64,000 nt of DNA from Corbicula japonica (GCA_038501625.1 JAZAYU010000225.1:124001-188000), one strand, 5' to 3'. Numbered from the stretch's first letter, positions 33,401 to 48,400 are shown. Notes: generated from the letters alone by a model not told the origin. A program made the numbers and translations.

Positions 33401-36400
33401 TTCGAAATTGATCATTTAAACACCCATGCTATCTATTTCAAAATATCACAGTAGCGTACATTTCAAATTTCCAAGTTTATTTACAATTTTTCTCAGTATG
33501 TATGTACACATAAAAATGAGAACAAATAATTATTTACAATATTAATAGTTCGGCGGTCAACGTGGTAATGGCCCTGTTCAACAAAGAGGACAACAAATAT
33601 TTTAACAAAAAGTAAAAATAAAACAGTAAAGAGAATTACAAGCATTACAATAAATGATAATATTGAATATGTATATAGAAATTTAAGAGTGTTTGTTTTA
33701 GCCCAGAAGTTGTTTTTACAATGCTCTTTGATCCCGTTTTCGTTGTTTTAAACCCAAATAAAATATTCATTTCATCTTACATTCAAGTTCCGGTTTTTCT
33801 AGTTTCTGAGTTAAAATCTGTTGAAAGTTGGTAAATTTTGTGAAAATTATTGCGATTGGATAATTCACAAATATTATCTGCCAACGGCGGAATTAAATAT
33901 GTCTTGATGTGATTTAATTTATTACATAAATTTTAAAGTGTAAATTTAAATTTACGAGAATCTTTGTCAAAATTGTGTGTTTGTGAGAAAAAAAGTGTGT
34001 TGAAATATTCTGAAAATTGGGATTTAAATAAAAGAAAGAAATGAATACTTGTAGTGGAATTTACATGTAGGATTATAACACGGATAATTTCACATATGGT
34101 AAGTAGGTGCCTTGTTATAAAGTATTTCGACACAATTAACAGAGATATCACTTGATCTTTGTAGTACTATAATTATCATTCGCGTTGTATCAGATTACAT
34201 TATTTGTATTTATTACTTGTGGAGAAGTAAACAACAACAGCAACAACAAAAACAACAACAACATTAACAACAAAATTATATGCAGACTATCGAACATATA
34301 TACATGCATCTTATCAATGAATGTTAAAGAGAAGTTACATTTAATTTGATAAATTATATATGTATAAAAATATGGTCAGCCTTGCCCGAAAGTTAAATGC
34401 AGACAACCATTTCACAAATATTTTAACCCTTGTGATCAGGTGATAATAAGGGCACACACATGGTTAGGCCCACACAAAACGATATATAATCATATACACA
34501 TTTTGTGCGTTGGCAAATATATAATTATGTTGTACATGATTGGTCCTTTTCTCTTTTCCTTAAATAAAGGAAAAGAGTAAAAACCAAACAATAACAACAT
34601 TCAATCAGTCCTATTATTAGTTACGTCCTTTGAAGGTCGTTGAGCAAGATACTTATGTTTTACGTTCATACTACTTTAAAATTACTTTTGTTTTAATTTT
34701 TGGCCAGTTTAAGATGGGTGATTTCAATATCCAAATCATTATAATTATATTTGAATTAATTATATTATCCGCACATTGTGTTCGCGTTTAGGGCAAACCC
34801 ATTTTTATATTCGGGCCCATTTGCCGTTGGACATGGAATGGTATTATTCTGAAAATACCGCATTGAAGGTTCCATATTCACCGCCATCTGCATAACGTCG
34901 TTTGGGATGGATTGAAATCGTACAGTTTATTGGTGTAAATATTGAGTTGCGCTTAACCCGGGGCTATGCGGCGTGGGCAGTAATATGCATTTCCATTACA
35001 GTCCATGGACAGTCTGCAATATTTTCATATTTGTCGTTTTCGGTGGCTCTCGAAGTTCCCTTTTCTCTTTCCGGATTTGTGGGAAGGCTATGTCTTCTAG
35101 TTGTGGCCATTCCTTATATTCATACAGTCGAACTTCGATGGCTTGAACACCGTTCGTTCGCTCGAACACCACCCTTCTCTTGGACAGTTCGTTCGGTCTC
35201 GAACTACAACTCTATATTTTCTATATTGTTCTACCTCAGATGGCTCGATCACCAATCAAGGTCCCGCATTTAGTTTTCAATGCTTTTTCATTGCATTGCT
35301 CGAACAGACTGTTATCGGTAATCATCAAAGGTGCTAACAAAGGTACGAAAATGTCTCGCCAATAAGGACAACGCATTATTTAATTAAGAAGTGTAAATAA
35401 CACATTTAAGCGGATGAAAATATTTTGATAGGTGTGGTAATTTATATCACACTTATAATAATTTAACAAAAACAGTTATTTGAATTTCAGAAAATTGTTA
35501 TTGTTTTGTCGTTTTTATAAAATTAATAAGAAATAATATAAATTTATGTTTTCGCGAGCAAAAAAGATAATTTTTGAATATAAGCGAAGTGTTCTACAAT
35601 GCGGCCTCGAATTTAATAATGAGTTCGACAAATGATCAACTAGCCGAACAACTTAATTAAGGACCCGGTAACGGGGGATAGCTAAGACAGGAAGAAAATC
35701 ACTAAACAATATATATCATGGCTATAAATTTCCTTCATTAGCATGTATTCTTGTCTTCTTATTTAATGAGATAATACATTAAATGCTTTAAATAAGAAAT
35801 ATTATGAATTATTGTGTGTTCGCTTAGTTTAGTGAACCCATTATCAAATACCAAACAGGATCGCTCGAACTATCGATAGTTCGAACAAAATCTGCCCGAA
35901 CCGTGGAGTTCGAGCCATCGAATTTTGACTGTACTTCACTTATTTATACGAGAAGACAAGTACAGAAAAGTTGTTATTGTCAGATTACTTCAACCCATCC
36001 ATCTACCCAAAAGCCCAAAAACATATACACTTATGTAGCTCATAGCAGCATACGTTTTAATATAATGTTTGCAATACTACTTACGATCTGCAATGTTCTT
36101 GAAAACTCGAAAATTTATTTGAAACTAAATTTTGCTACATATGGGTTGCCTTTATGTTTGTCCTGATATAGATATCTTTGGCTTGATCAGTTTCAATTTT
36201 TGTCTTACATCGTGCCCATGCTGATTTAACTCCATGCAATATTGTCTAGTCGATGGGTTGACTGGAGTTCTAAGGTACTTATTTTCGTTAATTGTTTGTT
36301 GTGTCATTTTACAGATTGATCATAGTGCGCTCTCTGCATTTTGGCTAAATGGAGTGTCGATGCTTTTAGGATGTTGTCAATTTTTGTGCTACGGTTTTGA

Positions 36401-39400
36401 TTTTTTTTCTTTCAGAAATAATGACTAATGAATGTGCCAGCAACCCGTGCTTGAACGGTGCGACATGCGTAGATGGTTTAAAAAGCTATTATTGCATATG
36501 TATGGCTGGATATAGCGGTAATCGCTGTCAGATTGGTAAGCTTTGAAACATTCTTTGTGTAAAAATCATGCAATAGTTTGGATTTAAAGGTAAACAAATG
36601 GAATTGTAACAATCATCATGGTAAAACACACAACCATCATAATATTGGCTGGTCAACTGTCATCATAACATTCACAGATTTCTAATATTCATATTTTCAC
36701 AACCAGCATAAAACGGTAAATGCGCACAGCACGAAAAAAGACGGTTAATCACGTATTCGCTGTAGATCTTTGCTAGCAAATTAAAGTAAACGGAGAACTA
36801 CCGGTGTTGTATATATTTTATGATACCAGTATTTCCAAAAAGATATTTGTACGAAAATTATACTTGATTATCTTTAGTATTATAGCTGTATTTTATATTC
36901 TATACACTTGAATCTGTATATTTTGCATAAGAAATGGACGAATGTCTCAGCAATCCATGCTTAAACGGGGCGACATGCGTGGATGGAATAAATGATTATT
37001 CGTGCATATGCCCCGCCGGGTACATGTATGCAGGCGTAAATTGTCAGATAGGTAAGTTTTGACAATTTATAAGACACAATTACATTGTTGTAGCTTAATA
37101 ATGGACAAGCTAAAGGGATTAAAGAGCACAGAATTTTAAGTTTGATAATTATTTTATTAATGTTTACAAAAACAGTTAAATATGCACATCAGAAATGTCC
37201 ACACAATAGCCAATCAGATGCTTGAGATTTGAGACTGGTTTCCATGCTCAGTTTTATAACCTTGGAGCCTGGATATTGTGCAAGCAGTCCTTGCACGAAT
37301 CTTGCCACATGCTTGTATGGAATAGGTATTATATTTTATCAAATTCAAATTAACCTGACCAGTTTTGGCGCCTGTACAATAAACAATCTGCGAGTTATTG
37401 GGTGTTAACATTTAAGTGACATTTTAGTTAAGTTTTAAATATACAAATAGATGAAAAGGCAACTTGGAAATCCACCGAACACGACAAATATGAAAATATT
37501 GCAGGATCGGTTTGATTAGCCTTTTCATTAAGAAATGCTTCGACATGATTAAATCGTTTGAATACTATTCGCATATTAAGTCATACATGTACCCCACGGC
37601 TAGAATTTCAAGTCATAGCCTTCATGGCAAGAAGTTAAACAGCAAGCTTACGGTACCGGCTAAGTTATTCAACAAAAGTCATCTAAATTAAAGAATAAAA
37701 AAATTAAATAATGTGCATTATTAAGATTTGTATCAAAACAATGAGAGGGGAAAGATAAAGTGATTGAATACCTTTGATTTCGTTAATTTTGTACGTATCG
37801 AATGGCGTTAAATGCCTCATCTTCTGTATTTCTGTATTACCGTCTAAATGATATTAAATTTAATGCATTTAATTTTTTTGAAAATGTTTGTTTTTGCGCC
37901 AGTTAAGTAATGTTCTTTGTCTTTTTTCTAAAATTTTAATAAATTTTATGTTAGAAATTGACGAATGTCAGAGTAATCCGTGTCTGAATGGTGCGACATG
38001 CATAGATGGAATAGATAACTACTCGTGCAGATGTACCGCGGGATATGCCGGCTTAAATTGTCAAATTGGTAAGTGTTTCCTACATAAACAACATAATAAT
38101 TTTAAAAGATTAAATTAAATTAATAAACTTCAATTAGATTAGCTTTTGGCGCTTGTACAATATAATGATCACGAGTTATTGAAATTCAAGGAAAACTTAC
38201 TTCCTACTTTCACTTTCTACTTTCACTTTGAACCAGGAAGTAAGATTTCCTTGAATTTCTTGAAACCCCTAACATTATTTTGACGAATTGGCACTAAACA
38301 TTGTAGACCAACATATACTTATTTCAGGTATGAGTTGCTTTGGTATATTGTTCATGAATTTCAGAGTTCTCATGCAAACGGTTTTTCTTTTGTTTTAGTA
38401 TGTGCTTGATAATTAGAAAATGAATTAGACTAAACTGAGGGTGTAAACATTTACAACATCCATAGCTAAATACATTTCTTTACTAAAATCTAGGTGGCAA
38501 TAAGTATTTCCCCCAAAATTCATTTTTGAAATTTTTGCTAGTTTTCGCCGTTTGCAGTGTTTGCGACCTCTTAACAGAGATATCACTTGATCTTTGTAGT
38601 ACTATAATTATCATTCGCGTTGTATCAGATTACATTATTTGTATTTATTACTTGTGGAGAAGTAAACAACAACAGCAACAACAATGCACGAATTGCATGT
38701 AGTTTAATACTACATCTTCAATATGATGACTGTAGTTCGTCTCCTGATATACAAAGTCAGTACTGATTCCAGTAAATAACTGGATACCGATGCCATATGG
38801 TGTCGACGGTAATCAGGGTTGCCGGACAACCTGTAAGAGAGGGGTTATCTCGGCAAGCTCGGTTGGTACCGTGCTCGGAGTTAAAGGGCTAGGCGCTGTC
38901 GACATACCGTATTGGTTGATTCCCAGTATGTGCAATATTAGTCTGCGTTATCTTCTTAATGCTAGATACATGCATTTATCTATTTATATGTTATATAAAA
39001 TGTAAATATATAAAATAAACCATTCAGTTTTGTATCGAAACAAAGTCTGTGTCAAGTATAAATTACCTTGAAGTTTTTTCATCTTGTACATGTACGTATT
39101 GCATGTAGTTAAATGGTACATCCTCTGTATCACTCTTTGTTGTCTAACACATATCATGACGAAAGGAGCAACGCATTAAGAAAAGCACTTTGTCTTTTTT
39201 CTCTATAATTTGGTTACTTATTATAGAAATTGACGAATGCCACAGTAATCCGTGTATGAATGGTGCGACATGCATGGATGGAATAGGTAACTACTCGTGC
39301 AGATGTGTCATGGGATATGGCGGCGTAAATTGTCAGATCGGTAAGTGTTGACTACATTAACAACATTGCAATATTATTGTATATACTTAAATTAAAACAA

Positions 39401-42400
39401 TTAATTTAAGTTAATGAAACTGACCAGCTTTTGTCGCTGGTTCACTATAAAGATAACTAGTTATTCTATCGATACATTTTTAATTACTTATGAGTTTTAT
39501 TTTATATGAAAAATACTTAAGCATATTTGATTTTTAGATCCAATTCTCATAATAAGTCAGACCTAGATTTCTCGTTCAATGCCATCATAACAAAAGTTTA
39601 AGTCAGTGGAACTGTCAGTGGAAAAATATTTTTTCATAACATATTTGAATTAGCACCTACTAATAGCCATCCCAATGGGTACACATTGTGCACCCATTGT
39701 TTAAAATGTAAATAATGTTAACTTTCCAAACGTGTATCGAAACGACAGGGGTGTCAGTTGATGTCTGTATTTCGTCTCTTCGTCAGTTCTGTTACCAGTG
39801 TAAATAACTGGATACCGATGCTAAATGATGATGACGATTACCATATTAAGTCATAAATGTACCCAAGGCTAGATTTTCAAGTTATAGCTGATTGCAAGAA
39901 GTTAAAAAGCAAGCCTACGGTACCAGCGAAAAAGTCATCTCAATTGTAGAATAAAAAAAATAAAAATGTGCATTATTTAACTTTGTATCAAACAATGAGA
40001 GGGGAAAGATAAAGTGATTAAATACCTTTGATTTCGTTAATTTTGTACGCATCGAATGTAGTTAAATGCCTCATCTTCTGTATTTCTTTATTATCGTCTA
40101 AATGATATTAAATGCATTTTGAAAAAAAATGAAAATGTTTGTATTTGCGCCAGTTAAGTAATGTTCTTTGTCATTGCAAGAAGTTAAAGAGCGAGCCTAC
40201 TTTGCTCGCGTGAATGATCAAACCATAAGTCACTAAAACAACGAAAAACGGAACTCATTAGATTGCCGCCTGACACTGCCTGTCGGAAACATGCAAGCCA
40301 CTGAAAATGATCTCATTTGTAAAATTTTGTAAAATAAAGTGTAAATAAATAAACTAAACCAGTAAAAGTTGTATCGAAAACAAAGTCAGTGTCAAGTGAT
40401 TAATTACCTTTGATTGCTAAATCTTGTGCATGTACGTATTGCATGTAGTTAGATGCTACATCCTCAGTCTGTTTTATGTTTTGTTGTCTAAGACATATCG
40501 AAAGGAGCAACGCCTAAAGAAATGCACTTTGTCGTTTTTCTATAATTTGGTTACTAATTATAAACATTGACGAATGCCATAATAATCCGTGTATGAATGG
40601 GTTATTCTATCAATACATTTTCAATTTCTTATTAGTTTTATTTTAGATGAAAATTACTTCAGCCTATTTAATTTTTAGATCCGATTCGCATATTAAGTCA
40701 GACTTAGATTTTGTGTTTAATGCCATCATATCCACAGACACCTGTTTAGAGGTCCTTTTCTGGCAAGTATGTCAGTAGAGCTATATAGGCTTAAAACAGA
40801 GCTCTAGTATCAAGTTTGGCTCAATTCCAGCTAATAAATGAGCGATCAGTATCACAAGATGCAACACAAAATATCTCCGTTTTCGAAAAAAAAATTCCTT
40901 CAAGTTGTTATATTAAATAACTAAAGATAACCAACTAAACTGATCTCGGAAAAATACATCATCCCAGTTGCACGCCAATTTCAAAGACAAAAACGTTACT
41001 TACCAAACAAATATTGTTGATGTTGGTCGATAAATAATTTATCTTTCCGATGATACCAGAAACTAAACATAAATCCTTTTATTAGCAGAGAAAATCCAAA
41101 TTTATTATCAAAATCACTGAAGTTTTCACATCTTTGTCCTCGGAATCTGTTCTTTTCCGAAATTATGCAAATTACGTCATTTCCGGAAACGCCCTTAGTT
41201 TCAAAAAATGAGTAAATTAAAAAAAATGAAGAAATTATTTGTCAATCGTTTGAAACAAACCTTAAAATAACAAGCAATCTCGGTAAGTGTCTGTTGTTTT
41301 GATGGTCAACATTCTATTTACTTGATTTTTATTTAAATTACACATTGTACGTACAGGAAACATACCGACGTTATGCGGACGTTTAGAATTTTCCACCAAA
41401 TTTAACGGTTTTTTTAACCCGGCTCTAATGCGCAGCCAAGTCGTTTTTCAAATAAACCGGGCTTAATCGGAAAAGAAGAGATTCCGAGTGAAAACTTTCA
41501 TAAATTTTGATAATAAATTTGGATTTTCTCCACCAATAGACGAATTTATGTATAGTTACTAGTGTCATAGGAAAGATTATTAAAGGATCTATTAACGGGA
41601 ATCAACATTTGTTCGGTAAGTTACCATTTTGTCTTCGAAATTAATTTGCAAATGGGATAATGTATTTTTTCGTGATCTGTTACTTTGTTATCTTTCCATG
41701 GTAATGTTATGTGTGAACTGTTATTTTTTTGAAAACTGGGATATTTTTTGTTCTAAGTGATTGTAGTTGTATCTCATGCTGTAGATCATCCGTTTTTTTC
41801 CTGAAATTGCCCACTTTTGGATCTAGAGACCTGTACGCCTATATATAGGCCTATATAGCTCTGTAGGCATATAGGGCCAGCAAAGGACCCCTAAACAAGT
41901 GTCTGTGATCATATCAAGAAGTTAGTCAGTGGAACGGTAATTGGCAAAACATTTTGCAAGTAGGGTATTTTTAAACTAGATACGTATTGATAAGCATATC
42001 TTGTTAATAATTTCAAAAGTGAGTTTCCAACACATTTTCCTTGACAAGTGAACAGATGAACAAAAATGAACACTTCTTATATTGAAAGATTACTATAGCA
42101 GCTAATGATTGCCGGACATGGCGAGACAGTGGTTTTACGACAAATGGTATATACAATGTGCAGCTGTGGAAAAGTGGGGTACAAATTCAGGTCTACTGCG
42201 ACATGCAAACTGACGGCGGAGGATGGACTGTAATTATACGTTTCGTTGTTATTATACAAGTATAAATATGCTTAAGTATGCATGAAAGATTTTGGAATTA
42301 TTTTATTTGATTAATGGCCACTTAATTATGTTTAACGTAATGAGTCTTATCGCAGTTCATAGTAAACCCCCATTGGCAAATTGTTTTGCCGCTGGCCGTT

Positions 42401-45400
42401 TAAAGGCGGTAACCCTACGGGTTCTCTTTTTTTCGTTAATTGTTTGAGGTGTCTTATTTTAATTTAGTATACTTATAAACACATGCTCTTCTTTCCTCTC
42501 TTATTTTCGCTGCGTGGGGAGGCTGTGTTTTGTTTCTTTGGCAATCACTGATATGCATATTTCACATTTTTTTTCGGATTTCATATTAGTCAGTTTTTAC
42601 TATATACTTGTTTTAATATTTGAAAACAACTGAGAAATAAAATGTTAAACTCGCATATTGAAATTCGAGAATAATTTTTGCGGAAGTAACCAACCATGCA
42701 TTTTTATCATTCTCTTTTGTTTGCCTTAACTTACATGAGAGAGTCATCGAACTGCTGTTATCGCATATCAAAACCAACATAAGTAAGTACTACCGGACAT
42801 TTGGGAATGGAATTTAAGAAATGGCTGGATGATATTATAGCAATTCCACTGAACGAAATGCTTGAACTTTTTTTTATCAAGTATATTGTATAAGGTTAAC
42901 TATTATTTTTCCTCATTTTCGATCGAAAACATTTTGATGTACATACAGTCCTATTAATCTTCAATTGCGAGTGTGGTAGATCTTCAAGTTACTCACAGCG
43001 ACGCAATATAATTTGTTTATTTAAAATTGTGAATATCGGTCCTTATCAGAAAATTTGATTTAGCATCTATTCAGAGCATATTTTTGTTTAGCCAATATGG
43101 AAAGAGGCTATTATCTTAATTAAACAAATCGCCAAAATACCTGGGGTTATTGAAAAATGCAATAATGTCATCTTGGTGTTCGATAGAAAAAGAGAACAGA
43201 CTCCCTTTCACAGATGTATTAAAACAGTAACGTGGGCTGAACAATAAAGCCCGGAGGTACATGTACATCTATTACGCGTTCACTAAAGAGAGGAACCAAA
43301 TCTAACATATAAGTATAAAAACGAGAGCAACTAGATTACGTCTTAAGAAGTCCATAAATTAGAATTATCACAAGAACCATCTGTACAAAAAGCAATATGT
43401 TTATTACAAGCGAAAATTTCTTGAATTTCTTTTCTTTTTTTTTTGTTCTTTTCGTTTTCATAAATCTTTGGTTAACACGTATTTTTTTTTTAAATATTTG
43501 TTTTTATTTAAAATCTGGTGTAAACAATTTTTGTTCTTGCAAGTATAAATGTGACCACACAATCATATGGTATATATATAATAAACGGTCATATTTTTGT
43601 AGGTTTTCCAAAACAGGTTAAACGGATCGTTGGATTTTAATCGCAATCTTGCAGAATACGAGAACGGATTTGGAAACTTAAATGGAGAATTCTGGATTGG
43701 TGAGTCAATATTAAGTAAAGTTACAGTAGATTACAATTCATTGTTTTTAAAATGTACATTAATTTTAAAAAGATAACTATGGAACACCATCATTTTTAAT
43801 ACATTTGCTATTTGTAATCAATTCGACTCTAAATTCTCTGCTTATTTGCAAATAAGATCAATCATAGAAACAATAAGATGCACACAATCATTAAGAATCA
43901 GTTTTATGGGACACAAAAATGATCAAAAGATACTAGAGTTGCAGCTACCAATAAAATTACCAGTGTTCAAGTTGAACGTATAAATAAGCACAACGGGCGT
44001 ATAAATATGAAAGTGCACATTTAAAATACCGGTGCACCGCCATTTTTTAATACCTTTTGTACCTTCATTTTCATACGTCCAGAGTGTACATTTTATTCGT
44101 CCGTTGCAGTACTCGCAGTACTCGTAGTACTCCGGTAAATATGTAAATTACAGGTGAATCGCTATTTAAATGTGTTGCACGTGCATTTTTACTTGTACAT
44201 CACAATTTGACTGGTGCACCTATATCACTAAACCTCTGTGAACCATTAGTTTATGATTGCAACTTCAGATTTAATTTTAGGGGCATAAAATATACGTGGA
44301 GTGGAGTGCAGAAAATACACTCTGTTATATATTTATTCGGCCTTTTCGTTCGCCATACATTTGTGTGGCCTTACTTGATACCGTAATCCGCGGAAATGTA
44401 GAGATGAGCTTTAAATTAGAACAATGTGATCAGGAAAAGTTTAATTGTGTTTTGTTTTCAATAAGTTAACACAGTTTAAAGCCATTTGCATCTGTATAAT
44501 CATGTCCGTTCGATATCTTATATATTGTCTGTGTCGTGTGGCTGTGAAACGTGGTCTTGAAAATCAAATCAGTGATGTTATCAGTTACGCCCTTTGAAGC
44601 CCGTTGATCACGATATTTCTATTTGTGAAAATATATTGAGTTGCGCTCAACCCGGGTCTTGGCGGTTTGAACAGTTATATGCACATATCTATTACTGCCT
44701 ATGAAATGTATAGGAAACCCAAAAGCTATGTAGATAGTGCCAAGCATAACGTGATAAAGACAGACACAGTACAAACCACTCCCCAAAAAGATAGCTCATG
44801 TCAGTATGCATGGTTTGAAAATAGCAATTTACAGCAACAGAGGCAATTGAAACTGAAAAATACACTGAGGTGAAGTACGGACGACTTTTTACACCCGTAA
44901 CAAGGCACTTTACACCTGCATATAGTTTGTATGTGTATAAGTGCGAATGAATATCATAGGTTGGACTTGTATCATATTTGGTTTCGAGAATATAACATAA
45001 ATTGCCGTTATCTATCTCTGCAACCATCAATATACATTTGAATGCAGTTTTTATATTATAAATGAACTCGTTAGCTAGTTTAAATTTTATTTCAATCTGG
45101 TTTTAGATTTAAGCAAATATAATAAATTTTAGTAGGGTTTAACTGTTTTTGCTACTTATTCTGGTTGGGGTCATTTGAGATTCTTAAGGCCATTTTCATT
45201 AGTTAACTCTTTCGTTTTTACGCAAAAGGTAATTTGTAGGTTAAGAGCTTCTTCCTGTTTTTTTTGTTAAAAGTTGCGCTCGGTCAGCTTGCATTTTCCA
45301 ATCTCAAAATGTTGTTATCAATTAAAAAGCGATTTGCTGTGCTCTGATACATGTGGATCTTTCGGTGTGGGTTTTTCTTTCAAGAAACTTGCAATCTTTG

Positions 45401-48400
45401 TTTGGTAAGTACAGGGCTATCATAGACAATATATCTAGGACAGTTTGTTTAGACGAAGATAGAATCAGAAAAAGCGTCAGCTTAATGATTGAGGGACACC
45501 ATGAGGATCAAATGCTCATTCCGATAAATATACTAAAATATATATAAAAATTATGCTAAACTATTGTTCTGACATAATTGCGCTTGACTTATTTCAGGCT
45601 TACGATACGTTCAAGAAATGGCGCTTCTAGGTCCAACAGAATTAAGAATCGATGTTTCAGCAGTGGATCTGACAACATTCTACAGTGTATACCAGAATTT
45701 CCATTTGGGCACCGACAATCTTTACAAATTACAAATAGGTGCACGGTCAGGATCAGTACCAATATCATTGTGTAATTATAATTTAAATATTTCGGAATCC
45801 CCATTTAATTCGTGTTATTTATTCAATAAGAGGAATTCATTTGTATGCAAATGACAGTCCAGCTATATATATTCTCTATTATCGATTGTATATGTATGTA
45901 CGATTCGCCCACATTCTGCATATGAATTTTTTAAGGCATCAATAAAAGTTCACAGCATATTTGTCGCAAATAACACAAACAATACAGTTTAGATCAGATA
46001 TCATTATTCCATAATTATCTGAATTGCGTGATAAAATTTAGTAAAATAAATAAGTTTCTTCATTACACGAAATTGTCTTACAGTCGCTAGTCTTATAAAA
46101 TACTATCTGTTTCTTCTTTCGAACTTTTAGTCAAATGTACAGTTGACATAACGATGCTTAATAACTGATTCTCCGCTGTAAACTTGACAATGCTACGCAT
46201 AGATTTTGCTAAATTTAATCGAACGTTTACAGGCCAGTCTCAGTTGCATTCCGTGAAAAGATATGTTGCTGCAGTGCATTTAAAAAAAATCACACTGACA
46301 CATATATTTAAATTCAGAAACTCTTTGAGTACCCGCCCTTTGGCTTTGCAATGCTATTAGCTTCTTATGTTTTATATGTTTGTGTGCCTTTGCATGCATC
46401 ATTGTTGAGCCGATGGGTGGGTTGGAGTTATTTCACCAAGACAACTTGTACTTGTTTTGTGATACGAGAACCTCTTGGGCGCAAGGGTGAGGTTGGTGTA
46501 TCCTAGAACCTGGTGTAAACCCTCAGTGGCAATTTGTTTTGCCACTGACCAGTTCAAGGCGGTATCCCCAAATGTTCTCATTTTCGTTAAATGTTTGTGG
46601 CGTCCTATTTGAATTGACATACTTATTACAAACATGCTCTCTCTCTCTCTTCCTCTCTTCTTTTTCGCTGCATGGAGAGGCTGTGTTTTGTGAGTGTGGC
46701 GATTCCTGACATGCATATATTACTTTTTGAGATTGTTTATAAAATATTGAACAGAGTGATAATTTATGTTTATAAATCGCATAAAGGTACCGTGTCCATC
46801 ACAAGCTATGAAGTTCCATTGGTAGAATGCTCATCTGTCACGCAGGTGGCCCGGGCTGAGTCCCGGGCGACATACATTTTAAATTTTCTTTTTACACCGT
46901 AAATTAAGATCATTTCCTGTGCAACATGGACCTACATGTATATGTGTCTAAATATCATTTTGCCCTTGGAAATGACAACCACACTCAACTTCAACTTGAA
47001 CATGACATAAATGTAAAAAACGTAAAATGTTTGTATACATCGTATAAATGGTCGACCTTCTAAAACCTAAATATGCTTTTAAGTACTGTAAATTGATCAT
47101 CGGCAATGTTTATACAGCCATATAGGACTAAAAACAAGTTATCTCTTATTTCCATTGTGGTCCTTGAAAAATAGCGCCTTGTGAAGACTATTAAAAGTTT
47201 ATCACAGATCAAATAATCATAATTCGAAAAAATACTTTATTTAATTAAATAATGAATATAAATTAAATTATAATAGATAAAAATTTAAAAAAAAAGAATA
47301 ATTAATTTATTGCAAATCTATATATTGAAAAAAACATGGCAGTTACAAAAAAGTTATTTAGCAGTATATAGCAGCATATAATTTGCTAAATTCATAATTA
47401 AAAATAAAAAAATTAAAAATGGATTGATTACATATATTGAGTAGTATTTTAACACTTTGTTTAAAATAAATATATGAAATAGTCTCTTAAATTCTGTGGT
47501 AAGTCATTTCACATGAAATATCCCATTATCCCATATATGCAAAAGGTTTTTCCCAATGCTTTTGACCTTGATTCTTGAGAAACGACCACAATATGCAAAT
47601 GAAAACTCTTAGTCGTTCTAACAGTTGAAAGCTTTAGCTATAAATCTTGTTTTGCGGATACGGACGAAATTAGATAAGACAAAATGTTCCATCACATACA
47701 AAGGAGCATATTTAGCACAGATATTAAACACATTATGTCAGGAATTAGTAATCTATCCATTATAGCGCGAGGTCCCACGTGACGTCCCGCGCCTTAACGT
47801 TAACGTCACATCCTACGTTAGGTTATTGTTATGATTGATATATTATGATGAGTAAGTAAAAGGTCGAACCTGGCAACGCATTTGCTCTTTCACCACTATA
47901 CATTCCACATTGCCGGTTTGAATAATAATGCAGCATCGTTCGTGAGTTCAACTTCCGGTCAAACATTATTTGATGAAGACGCTCAAAGGTCATTGAAGAG
48001 TTTGTCAAGAAACTTAAAACTAATACACTTCGTTTCGGACACTATATCTTAAGCATCATTCGGTGGTAAATGATGGCTAAAACTAGTGTTGCTCCTTTAA
48101 AGAGATTAGCGTTACCTAGGTTAGAGCTGATGGCAGCAGTGATTGGTTCCCGAATATGTTAACATCTGCACCAGAACACCGGCATTAAACAGATAAACCT
48201 ATAATCAGACAGTAAGATCGTACTTTCCTGGATACAGACGTTCATGACTCCCCAACGATTCCGAAATGGAGGTACTGCCCAACTAATGACAACCCTGCAG
48301 ATTTACTTATCAGAGGAATCACTACATCTTCATACAAGAACAGTAGTCTTTGGTTCCATGGACCTACATGGCTCAGCACACATGACAACTGGCCAGTTTG

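Noticed and set aside
38790..39005. 71-residue frame beginning [18 protein letters not shown] as an extra FReD exon
   Set aside because: It has no acceptor/donor pair in phase 1, and the EGF 3 to EGF 4 junction is already in phase without it.
44692..45030. 112-residue minus-strand frame inside a FReD intron
   Set aside because: No motif or splice support; partly covers a repeat R1 piece.
46399..46716. 105-residue minus-strand frame (similar ones at 51435, 57688 and 59144)
   Set aside because: The similarity between them reflects the shared non-coding tail; frames differ by indels and have no domain.
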